Positions 1-6,837 are shown, counted from the first letter of the stretch. The stretch: DNA of 10,109 nt from CBDUUP01 sp965370435 (GCA_965370435.1 CBDUUP010000143.1:1-10109); one strand, 5' to 3'. Notes: generated by a model from the letters alone, not told the origin. Numbers and translations: made by a program.

Positions 1-606
1 GAGCTATGGGGCCATTTGAAAAACGCCGCCCAAGCGCACTCGCCGGGACTGGCCCCCGCCCAGGGTTGGGAGGAAGCCCTCATCGTAGCCGGTTGGCCGG
101 TGCCTATCGAAGATCAAGACGGGGAAGAGGAGGCCATCCGGGATTTCACTCTGGTGCGGGAGGTAGTGCGGGCTATCCGCAACCTGCGAGCCGAGAAGGG
201 CGTGAAGGCCGGGCTGCGAATCCCAGCCACGCTGGTCGGGGGTGAACAGACCGCCATGCTCAAGAGCCAATCCGCCGCCATCGCCCAATTGGCCCGGCTC
301 GACCCGGAGAATTTGACCCTCACCGCCGCTCTGGACGAGAAGCCGGAAGGCAGCGTCGCCGTGGTGGTCGGCCCGGTGGAGATCTACTTGCCCCTGTCCG
401 AGATGGTGGACCCCGCCGAGGAACGGGCGCGTTTGGAGAAAGACTTGGCCGAAGCTCAAGGCCAGATCGAGCGGCTGGAGAAGCAGTTGGCCGGGCCTTT
501 CGCCGAGAAAGCGCCGCCGGAGGTTGTGCAGAAGGAGCGGGATAGGCTGGCCGGGTTCAAGGAGACTGCGGAGAAGATCGAGGCGCAGTTGGAGGCGTTG
601 GGATAG
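1..606 (+). CDS. valS: Valyl-tRNA synthetase, C-terminal part (5' end outside window)
   Basis: This is the last 201 codons of a class I aminoacyl-tRNA synthetase that charges tRNA-Val with valine in the cytoplasm. The frame is open from base 1 and begins with ELW, the end of the family's PF(I/V)TEELW segment. Residues about 50-75 (REVVRAIRNLRAEKGVK) match the helical anticodon-binding domain. VGPVEIYLPLSEMVDPAEE (about 123-141) is the usual lead-in to the C-terminal tRNA-binding arm. Residues 138-201 form a charged coiled coil containing KAPPEVVQKERDRLAGF, the hallmark of the ValRS C-terminal arm. The catalytic HIGH and KMSKS motifs and the editing domain would lie upstream and are not visible. 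The stop is TAG at 604-606. The next gene starts 66 bases later after a repeat, so co-transcription is uncertain. Identity is confident from family knowledge; IleRS and LeuRS lack this arm. Confidence 0.96.
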   Translation, partial: ELWGHLKNAAQAHSPGLAPAQGWEEALIVAGWPVPIEDQDGEEEAIRDFTLVREVVRAIRNLRAEKGVKAGLRIPATLVGGEQTAMLKSQSAAIAQLARLDPENLTLTAALDEKPEGSVAVVVGPVEIYLPLSEMVDPAEERARLEKDLAEAQGQIERLEKQLAGPFAEKAPPEVVQKERDRLAGFKETAEKIEAQLEALG

Positions 607-610
607 AATT

Positions 611-642
611 GGACGCGGATGAACGCTGATTTGCGCTGATTT
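611..642. repeat. Three imperfect decamer repeats (ACGCTGATTT type)
   Basis: Immediately after valS the sequence runs through three imperfect copies of a ten-base unit: acgcggatga (613-622), acgctgattt (623-632) and gcgctgattt (633-642). Repeats of this ACGC(G/T)GATTT type occur in intergenic regions of many environmental bacteria; this statement is from memory and was not searched. No reading frame or strong hairpin is apparent in it. It fills most of the gap between valS and the next gene. Confidence 0.55.
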
Positions 643-672
643 ATTTTGTATGGTAAATGGAGTGATGACAAA

Positions 673-1476
673 ATGAAAAAGAAATCTCTGGGTGTATTGG
701 CCCTACTGTTAATTGGATTTTTCGGGATATTCACCTTCTCTGCGCAGGCTATGCCCGCGGATCAAGGCGATGAATTCACTTCTATAGAACATCCCACCTT
801 CGGGACGTTGTTTTATCCTGAGGATTGGCGAATCATGGATGATACCGCTATTGCCTTCTCTCTTGAAAGCCCAGATGAACTTTCGATCATGGGATGGCTG
901 ATTTGGGACCAAGAGGACGGACCTTGGGACACACCGGACGATCTGATAGACTCCTACTTCGAGAACGAAGGCGTGAGTCCCACGCCCTTGGCCGACAGGA
1001 TGCTCTGCGGGGTGGATGGGCGGGAGAGTCAGGCGGTCTACGAGAACGGGGCGAGGGAATATGTAATGGTCGCCTCCCTACCGGAGAACCCGGACCAATA
1101 CGTGATGTTCTACTTGCTCACTGGCCTGGAGCCGCCCGACCCAGCGGTGGAACAATACACCACCGCGGCCAATCTATGCTTATTCCCCGGCGTGGAGATC
1201 GAGGCGACCCCATCCGAGCCGCCCCCGCCCACCCTCACCCCCACCCTACCCCCGGAGGCCCAGACCACCCTCCCAGCCGAGTCCACTCAGCCCCCTCCGC
1301 CGCCCGGCGGCCAAGAGCCTACCTCCGCGCCCGGCGACATCTCCGACCTCTCCCAAACCTTGATCGAATACCTGAAAGACCCAGCTATTTGCACGCCGGT
1401 GGTGGGCGGCGTCATCATCGTCGTGATCGGGTTCTGGTTGTTCAGCAGGCGATCTAGAAGGTCGCGTCGGGAATAA
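673..1476 (+). CDS. Exported, C-terminally membrane-anchored protein of unknown function
   Basis: This encodes 267 residues with a clear topology but no function I can name. Residues 1-26 are a signal peptide: MKKK, a hydrophobic core, then AQA before MPAD. Residues about 32-172 form a globular domain opening with EHPTFGTLFYPEDWRI, a style seen in PsbP/Mog1-like alpha-beta domains, but that assignment is only a suggestion. C112 and C169 could form a disulfide outside the membrane. Residues about 178-222 are a Pro/Thr/Glu-rich flexible linker. A single membrane segment (about 240-257) is followed by the basic tail SRRSRRSRRE, which should stay in the cytoplasm. I chose ATG 673 because GGAG sits at 659-662 and the signal peptide starts exactly there; a TTG at 646 would add nine unlikely residues. 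There is no LPxTG or PEP-CTERM sorting motif, although the anchor-plus-arginine tail looks similar. Confidence 0.85.
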   Translation: MKKKSLGVLALLLIGFFGIFTFSAQAMPADQGDEFTSIEHPTFGTLFYPEDWRIMDDTAIAFSLESPDELSIMGWLIWDQEDGPWDTPDDLIDSYFENEGVSPTPLADRMLCGVDGRESQAVYENGAREYVMVASLPENPDQYVMFYLLTGLEPPDPAVEQYTTAANLCLFPGVEIEATPSEPPPPTLTPTLPPEAQTTLPAESTQPPPPPGGQEPTSAPGDISDLSQTLIEYLKDPAICTPVVGGVIIVVIGFWLFSRRSRRSRRE

Positions 1477-1494
1477 ACACAACGCGTTATTCCC
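1469..1494 (+). other. Hairpin overlapping the stop codon of the preceding gene
   Basis: GGGAATAA at 1469-1476, which includes the stop codon TAA, is perfectly complementary to TTATTCCC at 1487-1494, with a ten-base loop between them. No T-run follows directly, so it is not a textbook intrinsic terminator. The downstream segment TCC/GGAGCGTTTT (1491-1512) offers an alternative fold with AACGC at 1481-1485. It may act as a 3'-end stabiliser or a weak terminator. Confidence 0.35.
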
Positions 1495-1551
1495 TGAATC
1501 AAGGAGCGTTTTCATCTCTCGCCTCGCGCCTGCTAGCGAACAAAGACCGGA

Positions 1552-1557
1552 TATAAT
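1552..1557 (+). promoter_or_regulatory. Possible -10 element for the GT-C-like gene
   Basis: A perfect TATAAT lies 17 bases before the ATG at 1575. Transcription would then start near 1564, just ahead of the GAGG ribosome site at 1566-1569, giving a very short leader. No convincing -35 hexamer is visible at the usual distance, so the call rests on the -10 element and its position alone. Confidence 0.35.
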
Positions 1558-1574
1558 TTCCAGTTGAGGTCAAT

Positions 1575-3413
1575 ATGAACAAAGAAAACTTAATCCGGAG
1601 ACTGAAGTCAACCAACGCTCTGGTATTGGGTATCTTTATACTCCTTTCAATAGTATTTACATGGCCGCTATTAATCAATTTTGGCAATATGGTCATAGGC
1701 CCATTCATAGCCGACAACCTGGAATACGTATGGAAATTGTGGTGGGTTGAACATTCGATAATTGATCTGGGCCAATCCCCAAACCTATTTCCAGATGCAT
1801 ATGCTCCTTATGGATATTTACTAACCTACGGCGAAACAACCCCGCTGCACACCTATCTCGGTATCCCCCTAACGGCCACCCTCGGCCCTGTCATTACCTA
1901 TAATCTTTTCATCCTGGTGTCATTTGTATTGAGTGGATATTTTACATACCTATTTGTAAAGGAGCTTACGGGGAGTAAACCTGCTGGCCTAATGGCAGGC
2001 GTTGTGTTCGCATTCAGTCCCTATCGAATGGCGCGTGCTGCGGGCCACCTGCCTCTAATAGATACGCAATGGATACCTATTTTCATGTTATTTCTAGGCC
2101 GCTTTGCCCGTCATTCAAAACCCAAGGACGCCGCGCTCACCGGAATCTTCTTTGCAGCCAGCGCTCTTTCGAGTTGGTATTACGGTTTGATGCTGGCAAT
2201 TCTAACGCCCTTCTATTTTTTCGCTCTTACCAAAGGTAGCTGGCAAACCGAAAATTTAAAAAAGCGTATCAGAGGCGGGATTGTTTTTGCACTCGTGGGG
2301 CTGCTTCTGATTCTGCCCTTTTTTATGCCCTACATACAGACTCTGCAAAGCGGCAACTCCCAGGTTTCCCTAGATGAAACTGTCTTCTGGTCGGCAAACC
2401 TGAACGATTACTTCACTCCCAATCCACGCCATTTCTTATGGGGAAGCTGGGTGCAAAATAACCTCAACCCCTACCCGTACGAAGACGGCATTCCTTTCGA
2501 ATTCATCCTGGGTTGGGGGATAATATCCAGCGTCCTGGCTCTCTATGGATGGCGGCGCGGGCGTAACCTCGCCGGAAAGGGTTGGGGATGGTGGATAACT
2601 ATCGCTTTCATCCTAAGTCTAGGGCCAGCGCTCAAGGTATTCAACACCGTTGTCACCCTGCCTGCCCCGGAATTCATTGCCAATGGATTTAACGGGATTC
2701 TGAACTGGCTGGGGCAACACTCGTTCGCTCACGAATCATTTTCCTTTGGCAGCGATAGTTCTGTGGCAATCCCCTTGCCGGGTCTGCTATTGCGTTGGTT
2801 TGTTCCTGGCGCAGCAGGCATGCGCGCCTGGGGGAGATTCGCCATCTTTGCCACGCTGGGAATAGCTACACTGGCAGGCGCAGGCACGGCGGCCTTCCTC
2901 AAAGACGAGGTGGAAATAAAGCCAACTCAATATCCAAGATTCCGCCGTTGGGCGGTGACTGCGCTGATGGCTGGGCTGGTACTCTTTGAGTTTTATATCG
3001 GACCCCAAAAACTGATCGCCACAGAACCGCGCCCCGTAGATAGATGGCTGGCAGCCTATCCCGAGCAAGTGATCATTATCCAGCTTCCAGTTCAGGTAGC
3101 GCTCAGCGGCCCGCAGATGTATTACACCATGCATCATGGACAGAGAATAGCCAGCGGGTACGGCACCTATTTCCCCATCCTCTTTGAAGATAATTACCCT
3201 GAGCTTGAAGAATTCCCATCCGACCAGGCTTTGGATACCTTGTCCAATTGGGGCAGGGACGTCTCGCCAAACGATTATGGCGTAACGCTCATTTTAATTG
3301 ATGAAAGCCACGTGCCCGCCGACGACCCGCTTTGGTCTGCTATCAAGGCGCAAGATAGGCTACAATTAGAAACTATTTTAGATGGCGTCCACGTTTACGT
3401 CATCCTGCATTAG
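1575..3413 (+). CDS. Polytopic membrane protein, GT-C glycosyltransferase-like
   Basis: This is a 612-residue integral membrane protein with roughly ten or more hydrophobic segments, the first at about 14-34. It then has a C-terminal, probably extracytoplasmic, domain from about 480. The layout fits GT-C glycosyltransferases, which move sugars from lipid-linked donors on the outer face of the membrane. After the first helix comes FIADNLEYVWKLWW (44-57), with acidic D47 and E50 where GT-C enzymes carry their catalytic Asp/Glu. Later marks are GHLPLIDTQW (157-166), MRAWGRF (416-422) and, in the C-terminal domain, QLPVQ (503-507) and MYYTMHHGQRIASGYGTYFP (515-534). Comparable membrane proteins in Chloroflexota are usually annotated as hypothetical. 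The start is ATG 1575, with GAGG at 1566-1569. Base composition is noticeably more A+T-rich than valS, mutS or apgM. The acceptor and donor are unknown. The GT-C call is an inference; a lipid-linked oligosaccharide transporter is the main alternative. Confidence 0.8.
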   Translation: MNKENLIRRLKSTNALVLGIFILLSIVFTWPLLINFGNMVIGPFIADNLEYVWKLWWVEHSIIDLGQSPNLFPDAYAPYGYLLTYGETTPLHTYLGIPLTATLGPVITYNLFILVSFVLSGYFTYLFVKELTGSKPAGLMAGVVFAFSPYRMARAAGHLPLIDTQWIPIFMLFLGRFARHSKPKDAALTGIFFAASALSSWYYGLMLAILTPFYFFALTKGSWQTENLKKRIRGGIVFALVGLLLILPFFMPYIQTLQSGNSQVSLDETVFWSANLNDYFTPNPRHFLWGSWVQNNLNPYPYEDGIPFEFILGWGIISSVLALYGWRRGRNLAGKGWGWWITIAFILSLGPALKVFNTVVTLPAPEFIANGFNGILNWLGQHSFAHESFSFGSDSSVAIPLPGLLLRWFVPGAAGMRAWGRFAIFATLGIATLAGAGTAAFLKDEVEIKPTQYPRFRRWAVTALMAGLVLFEFYIGPQKLIATEPRPVDRWLAAYPEQVIIIQLPVQVALSGPQMYYTMHHGQRIASGYGTYFPILFEDNYPELEEFPSDQALDTLSNWGRDVSPNDYGVTLILIDESHVPADDPLWSAIKAQDRLQLETILDGVHVYVILH

Positions 3414-3464
3414 CAAATTTAATCTAGACGAACCCAGATCAACTCTTTTTTTGAGGAGAAAAAC

Positions 3465-3863
3465 ATGCCCGGTGTGATTGACCCTGAAACCATGTACGCC
3501 GACGACCTGCCCGGAATCTGGTCTCCGGTGCAGTGGGAGATGACCGACGAGGAGCGCATCAAGGAAGTGGAGAAACAAGCCACCGCCAGCCTGCTCTGGG
3601 CGGTCAACGTCCCGGAAGCCATCCTGCGCCTGCTGCTCAAAGAGACCGCCATCGAGCGAGTCTACAAGCCGCCCAAAGGTTTCGACCCCGACATGCAGGG
3701 TGACTGGATGAAAGACTTGATCACCTTCGCTTTCAAGCGCCCCATCAAATTGGTAGAAGTAGACCGGGAGCCGAATTCCACCTACGTCGAGTTTGACTTT
3801 GGCGAGGTAGGCGCCTGGTCCATCGAGATCGAACCAGAGAAGATCACCATCGAACGAGTTTGA
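3465..3863 (+). CDS. Small acidic cytoplasmic protein, unknown family
   Basis: I do not recognise this 132-residue protein. It has no signal peptide, no membrane segment and no cysteine, so it should be cytoplasmic. Residues about 27-62 are predicted helical (MTDEERIKEVEKQATASLLW, then VPEAILRLLLKE). Residues 90-132 look like alternating beta strands with a strongly acidic character (VEFDFGEVGAWSIEIEPEKITIE). The ribosome site is excellent: GAGGAG at 3453-3458, six bases before ATG 3465, and codon use is GC-rich like the housekeeping genes. Both points argue that the gene is real. It starts 51 bases after the stop of the GT-C-like gene, so the two may share a transcript. No catalytic motif is visible. 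A small effector or adaptor protein is possible, but nothing in the sequence decides it. Confidence 0.8.
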   Translation: MPGVIDPETMYADDLPGIWSPVQWEMTDEERIKEVEKQATASLLWAVNVPEAILRLLLKETAIERVYKPPKGFDPDMQGDWMKDLITFAFKRPIKLVEVDREPNSTYVEFDFGEVGAWSIEIEPEKITIERV

Positions 3864-3870
3864 GGAAAAG

Positions 3871-3943
3871 GGGAAGGGTAGGTAATACTCTTCCCTCCCT
3901 GGAGGTCTACCACACGATTGCTTAGGGGTCTTATGGGGTAGAC
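3871..3943. repeat. Two adjacent hairpins in the convergent spacer
   Basis: GGGAAG at 3871-3876 pairs with CTTCCC at 3890-3895 across a 13-base loop. GTCTACC at 3905-3911 pairs with GGTAGAC at 3937-3943 across a 25-base loop. Both lie between the end of the 132-residue gene and the end of mutS, where termination of both converging transcripts is expected. Neither has a good T-run. The first could help end the + strand transcript. Confidence 0.35.
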
Positions 3944-3949
3944 ACACCA

Positions 3950-3970
3950 AGACGACCCACCGGGTCGTCT
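3950..3970 (-). terminator. Palindrome abutting the mutS stop codon, probable terminator
   Basis: AGACGACCC at 3950-3958 and GGGTCGTCT at 3962-3970 form a perfect nine-base stem with a three-base loop. It directly abuts the mutS stop codon (3971-3973 on the minus strand). Read in the mutS direction the stem is followed by TGGTGTGTCT, which is only weakly T-rich. If the mutS stop and the base before it are included, the arm becomes GTAGAGACGACCC, and CTAC recurs a few bases beyond the other arm. That resembles a dispersed palindromic repeat rather than a purpose-built terminator. Either reading would block run-through between the converging genes. Confidence 0.5.
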
Positions 3971-6571
3971 CTACGAGCTTTCGGATTCCTCGCCCTCATC
4001 TTTTAAAAATCTTTTCTGCCACTCATACAACTTATTCAACGCCTCAATCGGGGATAACGCGTTCATATCAATTTCTCCCAATTCATCCAACAGCGGATTC
4101 GTCTGCGGGAACAGCGCCATTTGCTTGGCCGCGTCGGGATCAATGCGAACCGCCTGCCCGGAGGAGGATTCCAGGCTGGAGAGGATTTCCCCGGCGCGCT
4201 GGACGACGGGGCCGGGGAGTCCGGCCAGTTGGCCGACGTGGATGCCGTAGGAGCGGTCCGCGCCGCCGGGGACGATCTTGTGCAGGAAGACGACTTTGGC
4301 GTCGGCCTCGCTGACGGCGACGTTGTAATTGCGCACGCCGGGCAGCAGGTCGGCCAGTTGGGTGAGTTCGTGGTAATGGGTGGCGAAGAGGGTCTTGGCG
4401 CGCAGGTCGGGGTGGTTGTGGATGTATTCTATGGTCGCCCAGGCGATGGAGACGCCGTCGTAGGTGCTGGTTCCCCGCCCGATCTCGTCCAGCACCAGCA
4501 GGCTGCGGGGCGTGGCGTGGTGGAGGATGTTGGCAGTCTCCACCATCTCGACCATGAAGGTGGACTTCCCGGCGTGAATTTCGTCCTGAGCGCCGATGCG
4601 GGTGAAGATGCGGTCCACCAGACCGAGGCGGGCCGAGGCGGCGGGGACGTAGCTGCCCATCTGGGCCATCAGGGCGATCAAGGCCACCTGGCGCAGATAA
4701 GTGGATTTGCCGCTCATGTTCGGCCCGGTGATGATCCGCACCCGTTCGCCTTCCTCGAAAGTGGTGTCGTTGGGGACGAAGCGAGTCGTCTCCAGAGTGC
4801 GCTCCACCACTGGATGGCGGCCGTCGCGCAGGTCTAACACATCTTCCTCGACCACCTCCGGACGGACGTAGCCCTCAATGGCAGCGGTCTCGGCCAGGGC
4901 GGAGAGCACGTCAAGGTGGGCCAACGCCCGTGCCGTGGAAAGCAGCCGCTTGGTGGAACTGGCGATCCGGGCGCAGACCTCTCGGAAGAGGCGGCCCTCG
5001 ATTTCCCGGATGCGCTCCTCGGCGTTGAGCACCTGGGCCTCGTACTCCTTCATCTCCGGGGTGATGTACCGCTCGGCGTTGACCAGGGTCTGCTTGCGAA
5101 TGTAATTCTCCGGGACCAACTCTGTGTTGGTCTTGGTGACCTCGATGTAATAACCGAAGACCTTGTTGTAGCCCACTTTGAGCGACTTGATGCCGGTGCG
5201 TTCGCGCTCGGTGCCTTCTAGATTAGCGATCCATTCACGGGCGCCGCGGGAGGCCTCCAGCACGCCATCCAGCTCCGCCGAGAAGCCGGGGCGGATCACG
5301 CCGATCTTTTGCAGCGTGGCGGGCGGGTCATCGGTGAGGGCTGAATCGAGGAAGCTCAGTTCCTCGGCGCAGGGGTCCAGGGCGCCCAAGAGCGATTCCA
5401 GCGGGCCGTCGCCCTCCGGGAGCAGGGCGCGCAGGTCAGGGAGCAGGCGCAGGGTGTCCTGCATGGCGGCCAGGTCACGGGGCAGGGCGACGCCGCTCAC
5501 GATGCGGTTGGTCAGGCGTTCCAGGTCGTTCAGGGGCTTGAGGGATTCTCGTATCTCAGCCCGGAGCAGGCCGCCGTCAAAGAAGAAAGCGACGCCATCC
5601 TGCCGCGAGTGGATGCGGGCCACGTCGAGCAAAGGCTTGCTCACCCACTGGCGGATCAAACGCCGTCCCATGGGCGTCACGGTGCGGTCGAGCGATCCCA
5701 GCAGCGAACCATGCACGGTACCGGCCCGGATGGTCTCGGTGAGTTCCAGGTTGCGGCGGGTGGCGGCGTCCAGGGTCATGAACTCGTCCAGGCTGTAGGC
5801 GCTCAGGCCGAAGAGCAGTTTGAGAGCCGAGGGCTGGGTCTCACCAAGATATTGGACGATGCCCCCGGCGGCGCGAATTGCCAGCGGCTTGCCCCCCATC
5901 CCGAAACCGTCCAGCGAACCGGCCTCGAAATGCTTGAGCAGGGCCTCCTCGCAGCGTCCCGGCTCGAATCGCCAGGCGGGCCAGGCGGTGACGTAGCCCG
6001 GCAGGCCGTTATCCTCCAGAGAGAGAACGTCGGGGAGCAGAATCTCGGCGGGATGCAGGCGGATCAACTCGGCGCGCACCGCGCCCATTGGGTCTTTCCC
6101 CATCAACTCGGTGGCAGCGAACTCGCCGGTAGTGATGTCCACGTAGGCGACCCCGGCGCGGTTCTCGTCCATCACCACGCAGGCCAAATAATTGTTGGCA
6201 TCGCCGGGGAGCAAGCCCGGCTCCACGATGGTCCCCGGCGTGACCACGCGAACCACCTTGCGGGGCATCAGGCCCTTGACGGGTTCGGTCCCCACCTGGT
6301 CGCAGATGGCGACATGGTAGCCCTTCTCGATCAGGCGAGCCATGTAGTTCTCCAGGGCGTGATGGGGGATTCCGGCCATAGGGATCCGCGACCCCTTCGC
6401 CACGTTGCGGGAGGTGAGGACGATATCCAACACACGAGCCGCGATCTCGGCGTCCTCGTCGAAGGTCTCGTAGAAGTCGCCCAGACGGAAGAACAGTATC
6501 GCGTCCGGGTATTGGCTTTTGATTTCGAGGTATTGCTTACGTATGGGGGTCACACCACTCTTCTTTGCCAT
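3971..6571 (-). CDS. mutS: DNA mismatch repair protein MutS
   Basis: This is a complete MutS of 866 residues, the usual family length. It binds base mismatches and small loops after replication and recruits MutL in an ATP-dependent way. Numbering here counts from an upstream GTG at 6577. Domain I carries the mismatch wedge GDFYE (F35, E37). The connector and lever/clamp domains follow (about 130-590; VGYNKVFGYYIEV at 468-480). The ATPase has Walker A GPNMSGKST (618-626), STFMVEM (672-678), Walker B LLVLDE (693-698) and the FATHYHELT switch (731-739). QMALF (819-823) looks like a beta-clamp binding motif, and LSPIEALNKLYEWQKRF (841-857) is the C-terminal oligomerisation helix. No domain is missing or broken, and mutL is not in the window. 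I chose ATG 6571 (MAKKSGV) over GTG 6577 because the predicted promoter places transcription start at 6571. There is no ribosome site, fitting a leaderless message. Confidence 0.97.
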   Translation of the reverse strand: MAKKSGVTPIRKQYLEIKSQYPDAILFFRLGDFYETFDEDAEIAARVLDIVLTSRNVAKGSRIPMAGIPHHALENYMARLIEKGYHVAICDQVGTEPVKGLMPRKVVRVVTPGTIVEPGLLPGDANNYLACVVMDENRAGVAYVDITTGEFAATELMGKDPMGAVRAELIRLHPAEILLPDVLSLEDNGLPGYVTAWPAWRFEPGRCEEALLKHFEAGSLDGFGMGGKPLAIRAAGGIVQYLGETQPSALKLLFGLSAYSLDEFMTLDAATRRNLELTETIRAGTVHGSLLGSLDRTVTPMGRRLIRQWVSKPLLDVARIHSRQDGVAFFFDGGLLRAEIRESLKPLNDLERLTNRIVSGVALPRDLAAMQDTLRLLPDLRALLPEGDGPLESLLGALDPCAEELSFLDSALTDDPPATLQKIGVIRPGFSAELDGVLEASRGAREWIANLEGTERERTGIKSLKVGYNKVFGYYIEVTKTNTELVPENYIRKQTLVNAERYITPEMKEYEAQVLNAEERIREIEGRLFREVCARIASSTKRLLSTARALAHLDVLSALAETAAIEGYVRPEVVEEDVLDLRDGRHPVVERTLETTRFVPNDTTFEEGERVRIITGPNMSGKSTYLRQVALIALMAQMGSYVPAASARLGLVDRIFTRIGAQDEIHAGKSTFMVEMVETANILHHATPRSLLVLDEIGRGTSTYDGVSIAWATIEYIHNHPDLRAKTLFATHYHELTQLADLLPGVRNYNVAVSEADAKVVFLHKIVPGGADRSYGIHVGQLAGLPGPVVQRAGEILSSLESSSGQAVRIDPDAAKQMALFPQTNPLLDELGEIDMNALSPIEALNKLYEWQKRFLKDEGEESESS

Positions 6572-6577
6572 GTACAC

Positions 6578-6606
6578 ATTCTAAAGCGTGGGGAGAGATT
6601 CGGCAA
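6578..6606 (-). promoter_or_regulatory. mutS promoter predicting a leaderless transcript
   Basis: On the minus strand, TTGCCG (6601-6606) is followed after exactly 17 bases by TAGAAT (6578-6583), a good match to a housekeeping sigma promoter (four and five of six consensus bases). The first transcribed base expected from this spacing is the A of the mutS ATG at 6571. No Shine-Dalgarno-like sequence exists upstream, which supports leaderless translation. The element also rules out the GTG at 6577 as the start. Confidence 0.55.
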
Positions 6607-6665
6607 GGTGAATCCCAGACGCGTTTTCGGCTTTGTGGTTTAATTGGGGAGAGTGTAATTCGCAA
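6589..6665. repeat. Direct repeat TGGGGAGAG..ATTCGGCAA across the mutS promoter
   Basis: TGGGGAGAG followed by ATTCGGCAA occurs at 6589-6606. A near copy, TGGGGAGAG then four extra bases then ATTCGCAA, occurs at 6645-6665, 56 bases away. The first copy exactly covers the -35 hexamer and most of the spacer of the mutS promoter. The second would place TTGCGA at an equivalent position but has a poor -10 (TAAACC). It may be a duplicated promoter or a pair of operator sites. Confidence 0.45.
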
Positions 6666-6721
6666 ACTAGCCAACCGAATGAATTTCTATTCCTGCTATG
6701 AATGGCCCACAAACAAAAACT

Positions 6722-6790
6722 TTCACCACAGAGACACAGAGAGCGCAGAGTTTTTTGTTTTCTCAGTGGACTCTGTGTCTCTGTGGTGAG
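6722..6790. repeat. 69-base inverted repeat of the CACAGAGACACAGAG type
   Basis: CACCACAGAGACACAGAG at 6724-6741 has a perfect 18-base inverse copy at 6771-6788, and pairing continues outward with T-A, one T-G wobble and further weak pairs. The 29-base centre includes a second imperfect inner arm (AGCGCAGAG against CTCAGTGGA) around a T-rich loop. Repeats with this wording are, from memory, scattered through many environmental bacterial genomes. No clear target-site duplication and no coding capacity were seen. It sits between divergent mutS and apgM, 48 bases before the apgM start, and transcripts crossing it would form a very stable hairpin. Confidence 0.75.
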
Positions 6791-6837
6791 ATGTTTGAAT
6801 CTTTACATTCCTCCAAGATCAAAATAAAGAGTCTGCT

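Noticed and set aside
4121..5798. Several open frames (101-238 codons) on the + strand inside mutS
   Set aside because: All are shadows of mutS codon bias, overlap each other, and have no recognisable domain.
5609..6643. Long open frame of 344 codons antisense to mutS
   Set aside because: MutS is complete and unmistakable on the other strand. The antisense frame is a by-product of GC-rich codons, with Gly/His/Gln-heavy composition and no ribosome site.
6722..6790. Insertion sequence or complete mobile element
   Set aside because: There is no transposase and no clear target-site duplication, and the element is only 69 bases long.
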